From contig JAHRWD010000059.1 in assembly GCA_019090315.1 (NCBI GenBank), positions 23,557-87,556 of the forward strand: DNA of 64,000 bases, written 5' to 3'. The stretch is from Pseudomonadales bacterium (lineage in GTDB: Bacteria > Pseudomonadota > Gammaproteobacteria > Pseudomonadales > JAHRWD01). The notes below the pieces were generated by a model. The model searched no databases. It was not told the origin of the DNA and worked only from the letters and a program-made list of their open reading frames with translations. Made by a program: the position numbers and the translations under genes. Shown here one piece after another: positions 10,364 through 20,830 of this stretch. Every line of letters starts with the position of its first letter. The stretch's first letter is position 1.

Positions 10364-11557
10364 CTAAACCTTGATGCCATCTAACGCAGCGACGGTATGG
10401 ATATCCTTATCGCCTCGTCCGGAGAGGTTTACAATCACGATCTGATCTTTTTGCATCTGTTTCGCTGTTTTACAGACCTGCGCGATTGCGTGGCTCGATT
10501 CCAGTGCGGGGATGATCCCTTCGATTCTCGTGAGCAGATGAAAGGCTTCAAGTGCCTCATCATCGTTTATCGCCACATACTCTGCTCTATTCATATCGTT
10601 CAGCAGTGAATGCTCCGGACCAACTCCTGGGTAATCAAGGCCCGCCGAGATGGAATGGGTTTCTATAATCTGGCCTGCCTCATCACTCATCAGGTAGGTA
10701 CGGTTGCCGTGTAACACTCCGGTTTTGCCGGCACAGATCGGCGCAGCGTGATTGCCGGTTTCTATGCCATCGCCGCCAGCCTCTACACCGATCATTTTCA
10801 CAGAGCTATCTTCGATAAAGGGATGAAAAAGGCCTATCGCATTTGAGCCCCCTCCAACGCAGGCAATAAGCGCATCGGGAAGTTTTCCGGTTTGTTCCAG
10901 ACATTGTTGCTTTGCCTCTCGTCCGATGACGGTCTGGAAATCCCTTACTAGCATCGGATAGGGGTGTGGACCGGCAACGGTACCGATAATGTAGTAGGTA
11001 TCGTCAACATTGGTGGACCAATCCCGCATTGCTTCGTTCATGGCATCTTTCAGTGTTCTGGAGCCAGATTCGACGGAAATTACCTCTGCACCCAATAGTT
11101 TCATGCGGTATACATTCAACGTTTGGCGGGCAATATCCTCAGCACCCATATAGATCTGACACTGCATCCCGAAACGAGCCGCCACGGTAGCGGTTGCTAC
11201 TCCGTGCTGCCCTGCCCCAGTTTCGGCTATGACTCGTGGTTTGCCCATATATTTGGCCAGCAGTGCCTGGCCAATCGTATTGTTCACTTTATGGGCACCG
11301 GTATGGTTTAGATCTTCTCTTTTAAGAAAGATCTGCGCGCCTCCGACCTCCTCTGTCAGCCGCTTGGCAAAATAGAGTGGCGAGGGCCGACCGACGTAAT
11401 GAGCCAAGTCACGATCAAACTCCTGTTGGAAATCCGGATCGTCTTTCAGGCGAGCATAAGTTTCCTCAAGCTCATCCAGCGCATGCATCAAAGTCTCGCC
11501 GACAAAGCGACCGCCGTACTGGCCAAAGTGGCCTTTATTATCAGGTAAACCTGTCAA
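10364..11557 (-). CDS. trpB: Tryptophan synthase subunit beta
   Basis: '[19 protein letters not shown]' PLP motif. Confidence 0.98.
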   Translation of the reverse strand: MTGLPDNKGHFGQYGGRFVGETLMHALDELEETYARLKDDPDFQQEFDRDLAHYVGRPSPLYFAKRLTEEVGGAQIFLKREDLNHTGAHKVNNTIGQALLAKYMGKPRVIAETGAGQHGVATATVAARFGMQCQIYMGAEDIARQTLNVYRMKLLGAEVISVESGSRTLKDAMNEAMRDWSTNVDDTYYIIGTVAGPHPYPMLVRDFQTVIGREAKQQCLEQTGKLPDALIACVGGGSNAIGLFHPFIEDSSVKMIGVEAGGDGIETGNHAAPICAGKTGVLHGNRTYLMSDEAGQIIETHSISAGLDYPGVGPEHSLLNDMNRAEYVAINDDEALEAFHLLTRIEGIIPALESSHAIAQVCKTAKQMQKDQIVIVNLSGRGDKDIHTVAALDGIKV

Positions 11558-11601
11558 TTCAATCTCTACTTTCTACTATGATTTTGGAGGGGATATGGAG
11601 G

Positions 11602-12225
11602 TTATCGAACACGCTCAACCTCTTTCATGAAGTCCATTATTTTTCTGTGATCCTTTATACCTTTGCTACTCTCAACTCCGCTACTTACATCAACGGCATA
11701 GGGTTGTACCTGGGTAATCGCATCGGCAACGTTGTGTATACCCAGCCCACCGGCAAGGATTAATGGCTTGCCGAGATCCTTAGGGATCCTGGACCAGTCG
11801 AATGTCTCACCACTGCCGCCCTGCACTTTATCATTGTACGCATCCAGCAGCAGCGCATTTGAGCCGCTGTAGTTCTGCAAAAAAGAGCCGGGATCACAGC
11901 CCGGCCCCATACGAAGCGCCCGGTAGTATGGGCGACCATAAAGCGCGCATTGTGTAGATGTTTCATTGCCATGAAACTGTAGGCAATCGATTGGCAAAAC
12001 GTTCAAAACCTGGTTAACCAAATCAGGAGCCGCATCAACAAACAAAGCAACCGTAGACACGAACGGAGGCAGAGTATGGGTGATGACTTCTGCCTGTGAG
12101 AGCGTAACCGAGCGGGGGCTTTTGGGGTAAAAAACCAGGCCAATAGCATCCGTTCCCGCATCAACCGCAGCCAGTGCATCTTCTCGGCGAGTGATACCGC
12201 AAATCTTAACGCGTACTTTCGACAA
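11602..12225 (-). CDS. trpF: Phosphoribosylanthranilate isomerase
   Basis: 'VKICGITRREDALAAVDAGTDAIGLVFYPKSPRSV'. Confidence 0.95.
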   Translation of the reverse strand: MSKVRVKICGITRREDALAAVDAGTDAIGLVFYPKSPRSVTLSQAEVITHTLPPFVSTVALFVDAAPDLVNQVLNVLPIDCLQFHGNETSTQCALYGRPYYRALRMGPGCDPGSFLQNYSGSNALLLDAYNDKVQGGSGETFDWSRIPKDLGKPLILAGGLGIHNVADAITQVQPYAVDVSSGVESSKGIKDHRKIMDFMKEVERVR

Positions 12226-12359
12226 AACGAACTGCTCACACCAAATCTGAAAACAGGGTGAATATTACCAAATTTGGGGTGATTGAGCTATGGCGCAGGC
12301 CACGTTTATGGAGAATTGAGGAGCGTTTATTATCCACGGAAAACAAACCAGGACGGATA

Positions 12360-13181
12360 TTAGTTTGGAGAATCAGCTACCAGAAAAGGGCCTGGGGGAG
12401 TGACAGGTAGTTGAAACTTTTGAGGATACTCGACGCCAACCAGATACAAACCTTTAGCAGATGCGGTTACAGCGCCATCGCGTCGGTCACGCGCTTCCAG
12501 TACCTCCCTCGCCCACTCCGGCTGATGTTTTCCTGACCCGATATCGATAAGCACGCCAGCTATATTTCTAACCATATGCTGCAAAAATGCATTGGCCTGA
12601 ACATCCAGAACAATCAGCGCCCCAGATCTATACAAACGTACAAACTCGAGGTTTCGTACAGGGTTCTTTGCCTGACATGCAGCGGCTCGAAAGGAGCTAA
12701 AATCATGCTCGCCCTCAATATATTGGGCTGCTTGCTGCATCCGTTCAAGATCGAGCGGACGATAACACCATGAGACCGTGTCGTGAAAAAGTGCGTGTTT
12801 GCTGGAGTGGTTAAATATCAGGTAGCGGTAGCGACGGGCGGTTGCAGAAAACCGTGCATGAAATGAATCATCTGTTTCAGCAACCCAGCGAACGCTAATA
12901 TCATCAGGAAGATGTGTGTTGACGCCATATATCCAGGCTTTGTCTTCATGCTGGACCGCGGTATCAAAATGAATTACCTGTGCGGTAGCATGAACACCTG
13001 CATCTGTTCGTCCGGCACAAACGGTTTTGATTTCAGTCGCGGCAATTTTTGATAGTGCTTTCTCCAGTGCCCACTGGACAGTGGGCACTGGATCGCGTTT
13101 CTGTCTTTGCCAACCATGGTAGCGGGTACCATGGTATTCAATACCCAATACAATACGACGGTACTCTTTGGGTAATTCCAC
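12360..13181 (-). CDS. truA: tRNA pseudouridine(38-40) synthase
   Basis: 'YHGTRYHGWQRQ', catalytic 'CAGRTDAGVHATAQV'. Confidence 0.97.
   Translation of the reverse strand: MELPKEYRRIVLGIEYHGTRYHGWQRQKRDPVPTVQWALEKALSKIAATEIKTVCAGRTDAGVHATAQVIHFDTAVQHEDKAWIYGVNTHLPDDISVRWVAETDDSFHARFSATARRYRYLIFNHSSKHALFHDTVSWCYRPLDLERMQQAAQYIEGEHDFSSFRAAACQAKNPVRNLEFVRLYRSGALIVLDVQANAFLQHMVRNIAGVLIDIGSGKHQPEWAREVLEARDRRDGAVTASAKGLYLVGVEYPQKFQLPVTPPGPFLVADSPN
13064..13091. repeat. Perfect 11-bp inverted repeat inside truA coding sequence
   Basis: CCAGTGCCCAC-TGGACA-GTGGGCACTGG. Confidence 0.8.
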
Positions 13182-13192
13182 CTACAACAAAA

Positions 13193-15781
13193 TCAGCTAA
13201 TATCGGAAATGAGCTGTTCAGCAGTAGATTTCTGATCGCTTGATCCTTCCTGTATTACCTCTTTCAAAAGCTCCTGAGCACCTTCAAAATCTTCCATTTC
13301 GATATATGCACGAGCAAGATCAATTTTTGTTTCGGACTCATCAACCCCAAGAGGCACATCCACCTCGTCTTCAGCCGCTTGTTCTGAGGCACTGTCGTCT
13401 TTTTCCGCGGCTGTGTCGGACTGATCCGCAATATCAAGCGCCAAATCGGCGGGCTCGTCTACTGCTACGCTACCACTCTCTTCTTCAGATCCGGAAATAA
13501 TATCCTGTTCCTGAAGTCGTGCGACAATCGCTTCAGCCTCAATCCGCATCTCCATGTTGATGGAATCGAGATCTGCATCGTCTTCATCGTCTTCTGTAGC
13601 GGTATCATCTGACTCAGAAGAGAGATCAAAATCCGTTAGCAGATCATCGTTTGAGTCAAGGTCGAAATCGTCCATGTCAATTTCGAAATCAATTTCGCCT
13701 ATATTTTCTTCATCCTGTGATTCATGCTCGGAGATACTCTTCTCCAATGAAGATATACCCGGAGTGCTTTCAATCTGATCACTAACTGCGTCCCCTAAAT
13801 CGATATCTCCCTCCACAGCCTCCTCGGATGCCTCGTTGCTTAATATATCAAAAACAAGATCATCAGCTTCCTCATTCGATTCGTCATCTACGACCATTCG
13901 AGTACGTAGCTCAGCTGCCTGCTGACTCGCTTCGTCATCGCCTAGTTCTGCTAGCTCAGCCAATCCCTGGTCAAAAGCAGCGTGATCATTCTGGTCAGCA
14001 TACACCTCTAGCAACTTAACTCGCAGGTCGGCGCGGGCTGGTTCATCCTGAATTGCGGTAGCGAGAATATCGATAGCGGGTTGCGCTCTACCATAGGCCA
14101 AATAGATATCGGCCTCAGCGATAACATCACTGGTTTCTGCCTTGACTTCATCCCTGTTGTCTACGAATCCAGACGCAGTTTCCTCGCGATCTGTCTCTTC
14201 AGGCAGGATGTCATCATTGAAATCATCAGCATCTTCAAAGCCGGAGATATCTTCGAGCCCGTCCTGATTAAAATCATCGTCAGTTAATGGCATATCACCA
14301 TCAAATGAACCGAATGAATTCTCATCTTCACTCTCTTCTGATTTGGGTTTAAACAGGAAAAATAAAATTACCAGAATTAGCCCCAAGCCGGCAGCCCAGA
14401 GATAAATGTTTTCTTTGATTTGTGCGATCAGTCCATCTACACCAACCGGTGCAGCAGGTGCTGATTCAACTTCGGTACCAGCGGCCGGTTCTTCTACAAC
14501 TGCCGAAACATCATCCGTTCCAGACATCTCGGTTGAAGTGTCGCTCATTGGATCTATCGCAGAATCTTGTTCTACTTCAACGCTAGTAGATTCGGTAATC
14601 GTCTCGAGTTCTACAGCATCCGCATTCGGAGTATCAAGCTCATTCGTTAACAGCGCCATCTGCTCATCTTTAAGAGTAAGCAACTTTTGCATAGTCTCTA
14701 AATTCTCTTCGAGCGCCGCCAGACGCGTGGAGAGATCAAGATTTTCCTGCTTGGACTTTTCGAGATTTTCCTCACTAATAGTTAAAGCGTTTTTCAAGGT
14801 TTCAGTATTTGTACCATCCGCAGCACTCGATCCTTGTCCGCCTGTTGTCTGATCCGTATTTGTCCCTTCCACTGATACTAATTTGAGCTCAGCCTGATTT
14901 TTATCAGCGCCAGACTGGTTCGACTCATCGGTATTTTGCTGAGATGCGATTAAAGGCATTTTCTTCGGATCGCTGGGCATACGTCTGCCCTCGGAGAACA
15001 TCTTATTCTGAAATGCTACTTCCTGATTCGCCTGATTAAGGCTGCGAGAACGTATCTGCTCCGGCGTGGGAACTTTAATTTTCTGATGCTGTTGAATCAG
15101 ATTGATATTCCCTCTCATAAAAGCACGAGGGTTTTGATCTTGAATTGCTAACATTGTTTGCTGCACGGAAAAATCAGAAGATGGCCGTGCTTTCAGTGCA
15201 ACCTCCCATAAAGTCTCATCCGTGGTCTTTATATACCCATTTTCTGTGACTAAAGAGTGCTGGCTACCGGAGCTAGCTCTACTCTGTGTAGACACCGGGG
15301 CTGCCACAGTTTGAATCGGTGCAGCGCTTTGCGGTGTAACTACCGGAGCTTGGTTAGCGGCAACCGGTTTTTCAAGAAAAACAGGGGGATCAATTAGAAC
15401 AGTATATTCGCGCAACAACCTACCTGTTGGCCATTGTGTTTCTATAATGAAATCGAGATAGGGCTCGTCAATAGGCCCCTTGCTTGTAACATGAATTACA
15501 CCGCTCTGATCCGACTCGATATAGATGCCATACTTCAGATCCAGCAAAAAGAAAAGGCGATCGACACCGGCTCTTTCAAAATCTTTTTTTGAAGCCAGGT
15601 TAACAATGATTTGTTCTTCAGTTAGACCATTGGTATCGCTGAGTTGTATCACCGCATCAAACGGTTGATTAAGTGCCGACTTAACCTCAATTTCACCTAG
15701 ACCTAAGCCAATCGCCTGATTTTTAAGCAGTGCGAACACAATAAAAATCATAACCCCAGAATATGAAAGCCTGTTCTTCAT
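13193..15781 (-). CDS. fimV: FimV-like pilus assembly/peptidoglycan-binding protein
   Basis: 'LGEIEVKSALNQPFDAVIQLSD' FimV N-domain, acidic C-terminal region and TPR-like FimV C-terminal domain; start at MKNRLSY. Confidence 0.9.
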   Translation of the reverse strand: MKNRLSYSGVMIFIVFALLKNQAIGLGLGEIEVKSALNQPFDAVIQLSDTNGLTEEQIIVNLASKKDFERAGVDRLFFLLDLKYGIYIESDQSGVIHVTSKGPIDEPYLDFIIETQWPTGRLLREYTVLIDPPVFLEKPVAANQAPVVTPQSAAPIQTVAAPVSTQSRASSGSQHSLVTENGYIKTTDETLWEVALKARPSSDFSVQQTMLAIQDQNPRAFMRGNINLIQQHQKIKVPTPEQIRSRSLNQANQEVAFQNKMFSEGRRMPSDPKKMPLIASQQNTDESNQSGADKNQAELKLVSVEGTNTDQTTGGQGSSAADGTNTETLKNALTISEENLEKSKQENLDLSTRLAALEENLETMQKLLTLKDEQMALLTNELDTPNADAVELETITESTSVEVEQDSAIDPMSDTSTEMSGTDDVSAVVEEPAAGTEVESAPAAPVGVDGLIAQIKENIYLWAAGLGLILVILFFLFKPKSEESEDENSFGSFDGDMPLTDDDFNQDGLEDISGFEDADDFNDDILPEETDREETASGFVDNRDEVKAETSDVIAEADIYLAYGRAQPAIDILATAIQDEPARADLRVKLLEVYADQNDHAAFDQGLAELAELGDDEASQQAAELRTRMVVDDESNEEADDLVFDILSNEASEEAVEGDIDLGDAVSDQIESTPGISSLEKSISEHESQDEENIGEIDFEIDMDDFDLDSNDDLLTDFDLSSESDDTATEDDEDDADLDSINMEMRIEAEAIVARLQEQDIISGSEEESGSVAVDEPADLALDIADQSDTAAEKDDSASEQAAEDEVDVPLGVDESETKIDLARAYIEMEDFEGAQELLKEVIQEGSSDQKSTAEQLISDIS

Positions 15782-15899
15782 AAAATTATCCCTGTTTAAC
15801 AAAGGGCTCCACTTATTAGTTTTCAACATTTAACCTCTTACCGGTACTCGCTCGATACTTAAGTGTAGCAGGTGACAAATTATTGGCTAAAGGAGTTTG

Positions 15900-16931
15900 T
15901 TATTTTTTAAATGATTCATTTTTGATCAGAAGCTCTGCGATTTGAACACTGTTTAACGCAGCACCTTTTCTGACGTTGTCAGATACCACCCAGAGATTCA
16001 GCCCTCGCGGATGGGATATATCCTCACGAATTCGCCCAACATATACTGGATCATTGCCCGCTGATTCCTCCACAGCAGTTGGATAACCACCATCCTCCAT
16101 TTCATCTTTGACAACGATGCCATCGGTCGCAGTGAGTAATTTTTTTGCATCAGCAGCTGAAATTTTATCAATGGTCTCAATATGCAATGCCTCGGAATGA
16201 CCATAAAAAACAGGCACCCGAACACAGGTAGGGTTAACTTCAATACTTTCATCACCAAGAATTTTCCTGGTTTCCCACACCATTTTCATCTCTTCTTTAG
16301 TGTAGCCATTATCCATAAATACATCGATATGGGGCAGTACATTGAAGGCAATTTGTGCGGGATATACCGATTTTTCAATCGGCTTTGCGTTAAGCAGCGC
16401 AGCAGTTTGACCGACCAACTCTTCAATTGCCGGCTTACCAGTACCGGAAACTGCCTGGTAAGTTGCGATATTTATCCTTTTAATCCCAACCGCATCATAA
16501 ATAGGTTTCAGTGCCACCATCATCTGGATAGTGGAGCAGTTTGGATTAGCAATAATGTTATGGTTGATATATTCCGAAATTTTTTCCGGGTTAACTTCCG
16601 GTACGACCAACGGAATATCATCCTGCTGACGAAAGTGAGAGGTATTGTCAATGACAACACAGCCCGCAGCACCAGCGATGGGTGCATATTTCTCTGAAAT
16701 ACTACCACCCGCAGAGAATAGGCCGATTTGAGCTTTGGAAAAATCGAATTGATCGAGATCCTGAACCCGGACCGACTTGTTACGGAACATGACGGTTTTG
16801 CCGGCTGAACGACTACTTGCCAACGGGTAGAGTGTACCAACGGGAAAGTTACGCTCTTCCAAAATTGAAATAATAGTTTCACCCACAGCACCGGTGGCAC
16901 CAACTACTGCTACATCGTAGGTTTGACTCAT
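15900..16931 (-). CDS. asd: Aspartate-semialdehyde dehydrogenase
   Basis: 'VVGATGAVGETIISILEERNFPVGTLYPLASSRSAGK', 'NPNCSTIQMMVALKP'. Confidence 0.97.
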   Translation of the reverse strand: MSQTYDVAVVGATGAVGETIISILEERNFPVGTLYPLASSRSAGKTVMFRNKSVRVQDLDQFDFSKAQIGLFSAGGSISEKYAPIAGAAGCVVIDNTSHFRQQDDIPLVVPEVNPEKISEYINHNIIANPNCSTIQMMVALKPIYDAVGIKRINIATYQAVSGTGKPAIEELVGQTAALLNAKPIEKSVYPAQIAFNVLPHIDVFMDNGYTKEEMKMVWETRKILGDESIEVNPTCVRVPVFYGHSEALHIETIDKISAADAKKLLTATDGIVVKDEMEDGGYPTAVEESAGNDPVYVGRIREDISHPRGLNLWVVSDNVRKGAALNSVQIAELLIKNESFKK

Positions 16932-17010
16932 CTGTTATTCACCTGTCTCAATAAAACTGTTGTTCTGGGGCAAGCCCTTCAAAACAAAAAAACATAAATT
17001 GCGTAAAACA

Positions 17011-18093
17011 TTAAAGCGATGCAAGAATATCTGTGACCGCATCACCCATTTCAGTTGTGCTTACCTGTTTATGACCATCGGTATAGATGTCGACGGTTCT
17101 ATATCCCGCATCAAGCGCCATTTCAACCGCCTTTTCGATCGTGTCAGCAACCTGTTCCAAACCGAGGGAATAACGCATCATCATCGCGCAGGAAAGTATA
17201 GCGGCAAGCGGATTCGCCTTGTTTTGCCCGGCTATATCCGGTGCGGAGCCGTGGCAGGGTTCATACATCCCTTTGCCATTGATATCTAGCGATGCGGAGG
17301 GCAGCATTCCGATTGAGCCTGTTAACATAGCTGCGGCATCGGAAAGGATGTCGCCAAACATATTCCCGGTAACCATTACATCAAACTGTTTGGGGGCACG
17401 AACCAGCTGCATTGCAGCATTGTCGACATACATATGGCTTAACTCTACATCGTTGTATTCGGCAGCCAGCCGATCCATGACTTCACGCCACAGCACGGTA
17501 ACTTCAAGTACATTGGCCTTATCAACCGAACAGAGTCGGCCATCACGTTTACGAGCCGCTTCAAAAGCTACCCTACCGATGCGCTCTATCTCGGATTCTG
17601 AATATACATAGGTGTTGAAACCCTGCCGTTCACCATTTTCGAGTGTTCGAATACCCCGTGGCTCACCAAAATAGATACCGCCGGTAAGTTCTCGGACGAT
17701 TAAAAGATCAAGGCCCGCAACCAGCTCTTTTTTCAGACTGGATGCATCAGCAAGTTGAGGAAAGGTAATAGCAGGTCGTAAATTGCCAAACAGTTGCAGA
17801 CCTGAGCGGATCCCCAATAACCCTTTTTCAGGGCGAATTGAGCGATCAATCTGATCCCACTTTGGTCCGCCAACGGCACCTAACAATATAGCGTCTACCT
17901 GCTCAGCCAGTTTCATGGTAGATTCTGGTAGTGGAACGCCCTCTTTATCGATGGCAGAGCCACCCAACAATGCAGATTCCAGCTGTAGATCAAGCTTATA
18001 AATAGAGATAACTTTTTTTAGTACTTTTTCCGCTTCCTGTATAACTTCAGGGCCGATCCCATCGCCGGGCAAAAGTAATATCCGCTGACTCAT
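17011..18093 (-). CDS. leuB: 3-isopropylmalate dehydrogenase
   Basis: '[12 protein letters not shown]', '[26 protein letters not shown]'. Confidence 0.97.
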   Translation of the reverse strand: MSQRILLLPGDGIGPEVIQEAEKVLKKVISIYKLDLQLESALLGGSAIDKEGVPLPESTMKLAEQVDAILLGAVGGPKWDQIDRSIRPEKGLLGIRSGLQLFGNLRPAITFPQLADASSLKKELVAGLDLLIVRELTGGIYFGEPRGIRTLENGERQGFNTYVYSESEIERIGRVAFEAARKRDGRLCSVDKANVLEVTVLWREVMDRLAAEYNDVELSHMYVDNAAMQLVRAPKQFDVMVTGNMFGDILSDAAAMLTGSIGMLPSASLDINGKGMYEPCHGSAPDIAGQNKANPLAAILSCAMMMRYSLGLEQVADTIEKAVEMALDAGYRTVDIYTDGHKQVSTTEMGDAVTDILASL

Positions 18094-18327
18094 TTCATTC
18101 TCAATAATTTGGTTACGATCATATGTATAAAAACCAACCGAGTATCGATTGGTTTTGTACGAAAACGTGCCATCTTACTGAATTTCAGGCGCTTTTTGTA
18201 GCGTTTAATGAATGCCAAGGGTGTTTATTGAAGTGGTTCAAATATCGCCAGAAGAGGATTATCTGAAGTTGAAGGAGATCACCTTATAGTGTTTGATATT
18301 TGAGCGCTTGTGGAGACAGGAATCACG

Positions 18328-20241
18328 TTACTGTTTCGATCTTTTTTTGTCAATCTGCCTGGCTACAAGATCATCGATCGGTGCAGGGGGCTGATAACTT
18401 GTTGGCGCTGAGATAAGTAACTCTCGTACCTGCAGACAGTCATAGGCCAGGCAAGCCTGATCGATTTTATCCAGCAGGCTTTTTAACTCTTGCCAGGGTA
18501 AACAACTCTCCTGCGCCCGCATTATTTGCGGATGTTCCGTTCCGAGTGGATTATCACCAATCAATAACTCTTCATATAATTTTTCGCCAGGCCTTAACCC
18601 GGTGTAGGTGATCTCAATATCACCCTCGGGGTTTTCATTATCCCGTACCGTGTGACCCATCAGGTGAATCATGCGTTTTGCAAGATCTGCTATACGGATA
18701 GATTCACCCATGTCGAGAATAAAAACATCACCACCCTGCCCCATGGAACCAGCTTGCAGTACCAGCTGAACCGCTTCAGGAATGGTCATAAAGTAACGTG
18801 TGATCTCTTCATCGGTAACAGTTACCGGACCACCACTACGAATCTGAGTGCGAAACAGAGGAACAACAGAGCCTGATGACCCCAGAACATTGCCAAATCG
18901 AACCATACAAAACCGGGTGACACTCTGTGTCTGATCCAGACCCTGTAATACCAACTCTGCCATACGCTTACTAGCGCCCATTACGTTGGTCGGTCGTACT
19001 GCTTTATCGGTAGAGATCAACACAAACGTTTCTACCCGGGCCTCAATAGCTGCCTCGGCGAGCCGAACAGTACCAAACAGATTGTTTCGTATCCCTTCGA
19101 TCATGTTATGTTCAACCATCGGCACATGTTTGTATGCGGCAGCGTGATAGAGCGTTTGAACATCAAATGATCTTAGCACCGAATCGATACGGATTTGATT
19201 CTGCACAGAGCCCATGATGGCGACCAGCTCAACATTAAGAAGCTCCTCCTTAATGATGGTTCTCAGTTGACCCTCGATTTGGTATAAACCAAATTCTGAC
19301 TGGTCAAATATAACCAGCCGGACTGGATTCAGGCGTACGATGTGGCGACACAGCTCTGATCCGATTGAGCCCCCTGCACCGCTCACCATAACGACTTTTT
19401 CCTTGATGCAGGCATCAACCAAACCTTCTACTGCCTCAACCTTTTGTCGGCCTAATAGATCATCAATCTCGATATCGCGAATCTGCTCAATACGCGCACG
19501 ACCGCTTACCAACTCAGCCATATCCGGGATAGTTTTAACCTGTACAGATAGCGGCTCAAGATATTCCAGTAGTTTCAATCGTCGAGACGATGATACGTTA
19601 CCTATAGCTAACAGCAGGATGTTGATATTGTGTCGCTTACATAATCCCTCCAGTTGCTCACGACTGTATACCTGAACACCCTGTATTACCGTTCCCTGCT
19701 TATTCCTGTCGTCATCAATATACGCGATTGGGTGGAATTCACCTGTCTGATGCAAGGCATTCAATAGCTGCAAACCGGCAGAACCCGCCCCATAAATAAT
19801 AATTTTTTCTTTTTGGCGGCGTTCCGTTGTCTGTATATAACCCCGCACCAACATGCGAGAACCGCCAACAAACAAAAATGCCAGGCCAAGATATATCAGC
19901 ATGGAAGAACGGGGCATAGTGACACGAAGTAGAAAACTGCTGGTAGCAAAGATGAGTGTAGAGATGCCAACCCCTATAAAAACTACGGAATACGCCTGTG
20001 ATGAAAGATAGCGAATAATAGCGCGATACAGTCCGAGTCGTATAAAGACTAAAATAGAAGTGGCGACAGTGGCAACGAAACAAAGGTAGATTAATGGATC
20101 CGCTGGCACGAACAGTTCGCCGTATCTCAGGCTCACCGCAGCCCAAAGTGAAAATGACAGTAAAAGAATGTCGGAGACAATCGAAAAAATCCGTTTTTTA
20201 GGGCGGGACATGCCCAGCAATAGATCCAGTATTTTTTTCAT
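18328..20241 (-). CDS. Membrane nucleoside-diphosphate-sugar epimerase/dehydratase (CapD/WbpM/PglF type)
   Basis: Four N-terminal TMs, CoA-binding-like 'IIYGAGSAGLQLLNAL', SDR 'VMVSGAGGSIGSELCRHIV', 'ISTDKAVRPTNVMGASKRMAE'; start set at MKKILDLLL. Confidence 0.9.
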   Translation of the reverse strand: MKKILDLLLGMSRPKKRIFSIVSDILLLSFSLWAAVSLRYGELFVPADPLIYLCFVATVATSILVFIRLGLYRAIIRYLSSQAYSVVFIGVGISTLIFATSSFLLRVTMPRSSMLIYLGLAFLFVGGSRMLVRGYIQTTERRQKEKIIIYGAGSAGLQLLNALHQTGEFHPIAYIDDDRNKQGTVIQGVQVYSREQLEGLCKRHNINILLLAIGNVSSSRRLKLLEYLEPLSVQVKTIPDMAELVSGRARIEQIRDIEIDDLLGRQKVEAVEGLVDACIKEKVVMVSGAGGSIGSELCRHIVRLNPVRLVIFDQSEFGLYQIEGQLRTIIKEELLNVELVAIMGSVQNQIRIDSVLRSFDVQTLYHAAAYKHVPMVEHNMIEGIRNNLFGTVRLAEAAIEARVETFVLISTDKAVRPTNVMGASKRMAELVLQGLDQTQSVTRFCMVRFGNVLGSSGSVVPLFRTQIRSGGPVTVTDEEITRYFMTIPEAVQLVLQAGSMGQGGDVFILDMGESIRIADLAKRMIHLMGHTVRDNENPEGDIEITYTGLRPGEKLYEELLIGDNPLGTEHPQIMRAQESCLPWQELKSLLDKIDQACLAYDCLQVRELLISAPTSYQPPAPIDDLVARQIDKKRSKQ

Positions 20242-20437
20242 ATTTTTATTGAACGCTCTATGACTTAAACTCAATCGGAATCACGATCGTGTAAACGTCA
20301 CAGTAGGCATTATTTATATCCCGCTGATGTTGTCGCTAATGAGTTCAAATCATTGATCCTGTTTCTTCGAAAACCCTTATGGAAGATTCCAAATCGTAAC
20401 TTGATTGTATTTTTGTAATTCGTGTAGAGTATTAGTC

Positions 20438-20830
20438 ATGCTCAAGTATCCATTCAAAAAACAGGAAAGTCTCAATATTTTTGATGAGCCTCTGCTTTCC
20501 TGTAGCCATAATCCTTCCACAGGCTACTTCCGTGATGGCCATTGTAACACCTGTAAAGAGGACGAAGGTTCCCACACGGTTTGTATTGAAGTTAGTAAAT
20601 CATTCCTGGAGTTCTCGCGCTTCAGGGGCAATGACCTCTCTACTCCCATCCCTAAATATGGTTTTCCCGGCGTCAAAGAGGGCGACCGCTGGTGCCTTTG
20701 TGCTACTCGCTGGCAAGAGGCCTACGATGCAGGAATGGCCCCCAGGGTATTTTTAACAAGAACCCATAAACGTGCGCTTGAACTAATCCCGCTGGAAAGA
20801 CTTAAAGAATTTGCTGCAGATCTAAATTAG
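20438..20830 (+). CDS. DUF2237 family protein
   Basis: 130 aa Cys-containing conserved protein '...YFRDGHCNTCKEDEGSHTVCIEVSKSFLEFSRFRGNDLSTP...FPGVKEGDRWCLCATRWQEA', matching the DUF2237 pattern. Confidence 0.8.
   Translation: MLKYPFKKQESLNIFDEPLLSCSHNPSTGYFRDGHCNTCKEDEGSHTVCIEVSKSFLEFSRFRGNDLSTPIPKYGFPGVKEGDRWCLCATRWQEAYDAGMAPRVFLTRTHKRALELIPLERLKEFAADLN

Noticed and set aside
13100-13150. Direct repeat taccatggta...taccatggta in truA
   Set aside because: Explained by the conserved TruA motif YHGTRYHGWQ using the same codons twice.
13240-14852. Several long plus-strand ORFs antisense to fimV (e.g. 14406..14852, Ser-rich)
   Set aside because: Shadow ORFs produced by acidic low-complexity fimV coding; no RBS or family signal.
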